A stretch of DNA of 64,000 bases. Source: Roseibium hamelinense. Lineage in GTDB: Bacteria > Pseudomonadota > Alphaproteobacteria > Rhizobiales > Stappiaceae. The position numbers were made by a program, and so were the translations under genes. This document shows positions 63,901 to 64,000 of this stretch, piece after piece. Within the stretch, counting starts at the first letter, position 1. Every line of letters starts with the position of its first letter. The notes under the pieces are model-generated. The model had not been told where the DNA came from and ran no database searches. It was given only the letters and a program-made list of their open reading frames with translations. The stretch lies in NCBI RefSeq assembly GCF_007830545.1, contig NZ_VLLF01000002.1, forward strand, positions 434,001 through 498,000, written 5' to 3'.

Positions 63901-64000
63901 GCAACAAGGGGCCGGCACGATGCGGTTGAGCGAGACCGTGGCCGACATGCTCTATAAGGTGATGGCCTACAAGGACGAATTCGAAGTCGCACGGCTTTAT
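60974..64000 (+). CDS. Indolepyruvate ferredoxin oxidoreductase, fused IorA-IorB, 3'-truncated
   Basis: This 1009-codon frame runs off the right edge without a stop. It is a fused IOR that oxidatively decarboxylates arylpyruvates to arylacetyl-CoA with ferredoxin, using TPP and 4Fe-4S clusters. The N-terminus has GYRGSPLGGYD and GVNEELGATAVMGSQ, and the TPP-binding core is GDGTYFHSGILAIRQ (about residue 500). A Cys cluster lies near residue 640 (VCEGCGDCSVQSNCLSVEP) and the C-terminal gamma-like domain begins with LVAGIGGMGVTTISAV (about residue 728). GAGGAGG precedes ATG 60974. Divergent Lrp is the likely regulator. Full family length is about 1150 residues, so roughly 140 are missing. Confidence 0.93.
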   Translation, partial: MNVHVPTVTLDDKYVATSGQVYLTGIQALVRLTFDRARLDRLKSLKTGGFISGYRGSPLGGYDTELMRSKRHLANWNIVFKPGVNEELGATAVMGSQKLAVNKTFDGYDGVFGIWYGKAPGVDRAGDVLKQANASGTDRNGGVLALAGDDHLAKSSILPAQSDFFFQHAEMPILNPSDIQDVLDYGLHGLEMSRFASLWTGFICVADTMDASATINVSDDRLSFIRPNEFDPRLDYRQNRDLLLGNRLETERLVRELRLPAAQAYVRANKLDHVTFGSEKRVKLGLVATGKAYRDLRQALDLMGLSEKRARELGLAVYKVAMPWPLEPERLSAFARGAQRLMIVEHKRAFLEPQIKDISYHWPEGSRPEIWGKRRPNGAPFLSDVLELSVAEIIQGLLNWLPEESVTSDMRAVADRMTKQVMWAQGHAERAARAPYFCSGCPHSTSTVVPEGSRAMPGIGCHAMAELAGRVSDGQIAMGSEGVLWVGQSEFSKDKHVFANVGDGTYFHSGILAIRQALASKVPITYKILYNDAVAMTGGQDVDGTLTVPQITRQLEAEGVEQIAIVSENPEVYGGWSNLAPGVKVRHRDHLMDVQEDFQKFPGVSVIVYDQTCAAEKRRRRKRGQFPDPDKRLFINDRVCEGCGDCSVQSNCLSVEPLATPFGEKRQINQSSCNKDYSCVKGFCPSFVEIEGAALRKAEKASVDIDALAAALSEPRLAPLDRTQNLLVAGIGGMGVTTISAVIAMAAHLDGKQASTLDMTGLAQKGGPVTSHVRFAASDKSIEGPRVPTASLDVLIASDMVVATNAEQLALANRKATKTFANTRVAPTAEFVLKQTLSFDEIRMNTSLNEASAHYLAMDAAGIAEKLLGDAIYANMLLIGMAYQSGALPISADAIEGALTLNGAAVKNNIQAFRAGRVLAADADKILQALPSEQKPVERTLDEKIAFYADELTAYQDAAYAARYTGLVKRIQEADKQQGAGTMRLSETVADMLYKVMAYKDEFEVARLY

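Overview
The window is chromosomal DNA of a G+C-rich alphaproteobacterium. The evidence is the purS-small membrane protein-purQ arrangement, purL-bolA-grxD, the DUF1476/ATPase-zeta protein, a BA14K protein, two kinds of NADP isocitrate dehydrogenase and a fused indolepyruvate ferredoxin oxidoreductase. The mix resembles marine Hyphomicrobiales such as Stappiaceae (Roseibium/Labrenzia); this is inferred from memory of the families, not from a search. I see no tRNA, rRNA, CRISPR array, intact insertion sequence or prophage.

Layout. 1-9.2 kb: truncated K+ channel, SDR, GST, dimeric icd, methyltransferase, an orphan beta-helix spike-like protein, ilvD and a GAF protein. 9.2-12.3 kb: gltS, then a cobalamin riboswitch driving a CbiM-type permease, then an EF-hand protein behind a sigma-54-type promoter. 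12.3-21.4 kb: class A beta-lactamase with divergent AmpR-like LysR regulator, D-Ala-D-Ala carboxypeptidase, HAD phosphatase, monomeric isocitrate dehydrogenase, DUF2267, a gamma-butyrobetaine-hydroxylase-like dioxygenase and HdeD. 21.5-28 kb: MarR regulator and FabF-like synthase sharing an operator, XRE-cupin/GNAT pair, tRNA methyltransferase, murI and an EAL-CBS-GGDEF protein. 28-36 kb: rpsD with a structured leader, diguanylate cyclase, a MACPF-Vps62 protein, ttcA and a DUF427-adenylate cyclase fusion. 36-51.6 kb, mainly minus strand: purine and redox genes (grxD, bolA, purL, purQ, purS, purC, purB) broken up by a Ca2+/cation antiporter, peroxiredoxin/AraC pair, lipoprotein, aldolase and a three-gene SCO operon. 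51.7-64 kb: amino-acid permease, rpe, DUF2259, BASS-like transporter, DadA-like oxidase with AEC transporter, an F-box-like protein, PepSY protein, Lrp regulator and the start of indolepyruvate ferredoxin oxidoreductase.

How the genes work together. Most of the window is housekeeping (purine synthesis, branched-chain amino acids, TCA cycle, translation), with several short regulated modules: regulator plus neighbour (MarR/FabF-like, LysR/bla, AraC/peroxiredoxin, Lrp/IOR, XRE/GNAT). Second-messenger genes (EAL-CBS-GGDEF, HAMP-GAF-GGDEF, adenylate cyclase, cyclic-nucleotide-gated channel) are unusually dense.

The accessory genes most worth attention are the MACPF-Vps62 protein (31.2-32.8 kb), the F-box/LRV-like protein (58.4-59.4 kb) and the orphan beta-helix protein (5.7-6.8 kb). 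The first two have eukaryote-like domains, are noticeably more A+T-rich than their neighbours, and could be used against or within a eukaryotic host. The best regulatory observations are a palindromic element shared by both isocitrate dehydrogenase genes, a duplicated MarR operator, the sigma-54 promoter of the EF-hand gene, and a leader hairpin that sequesters the rpsD Shine-Dalgarno.
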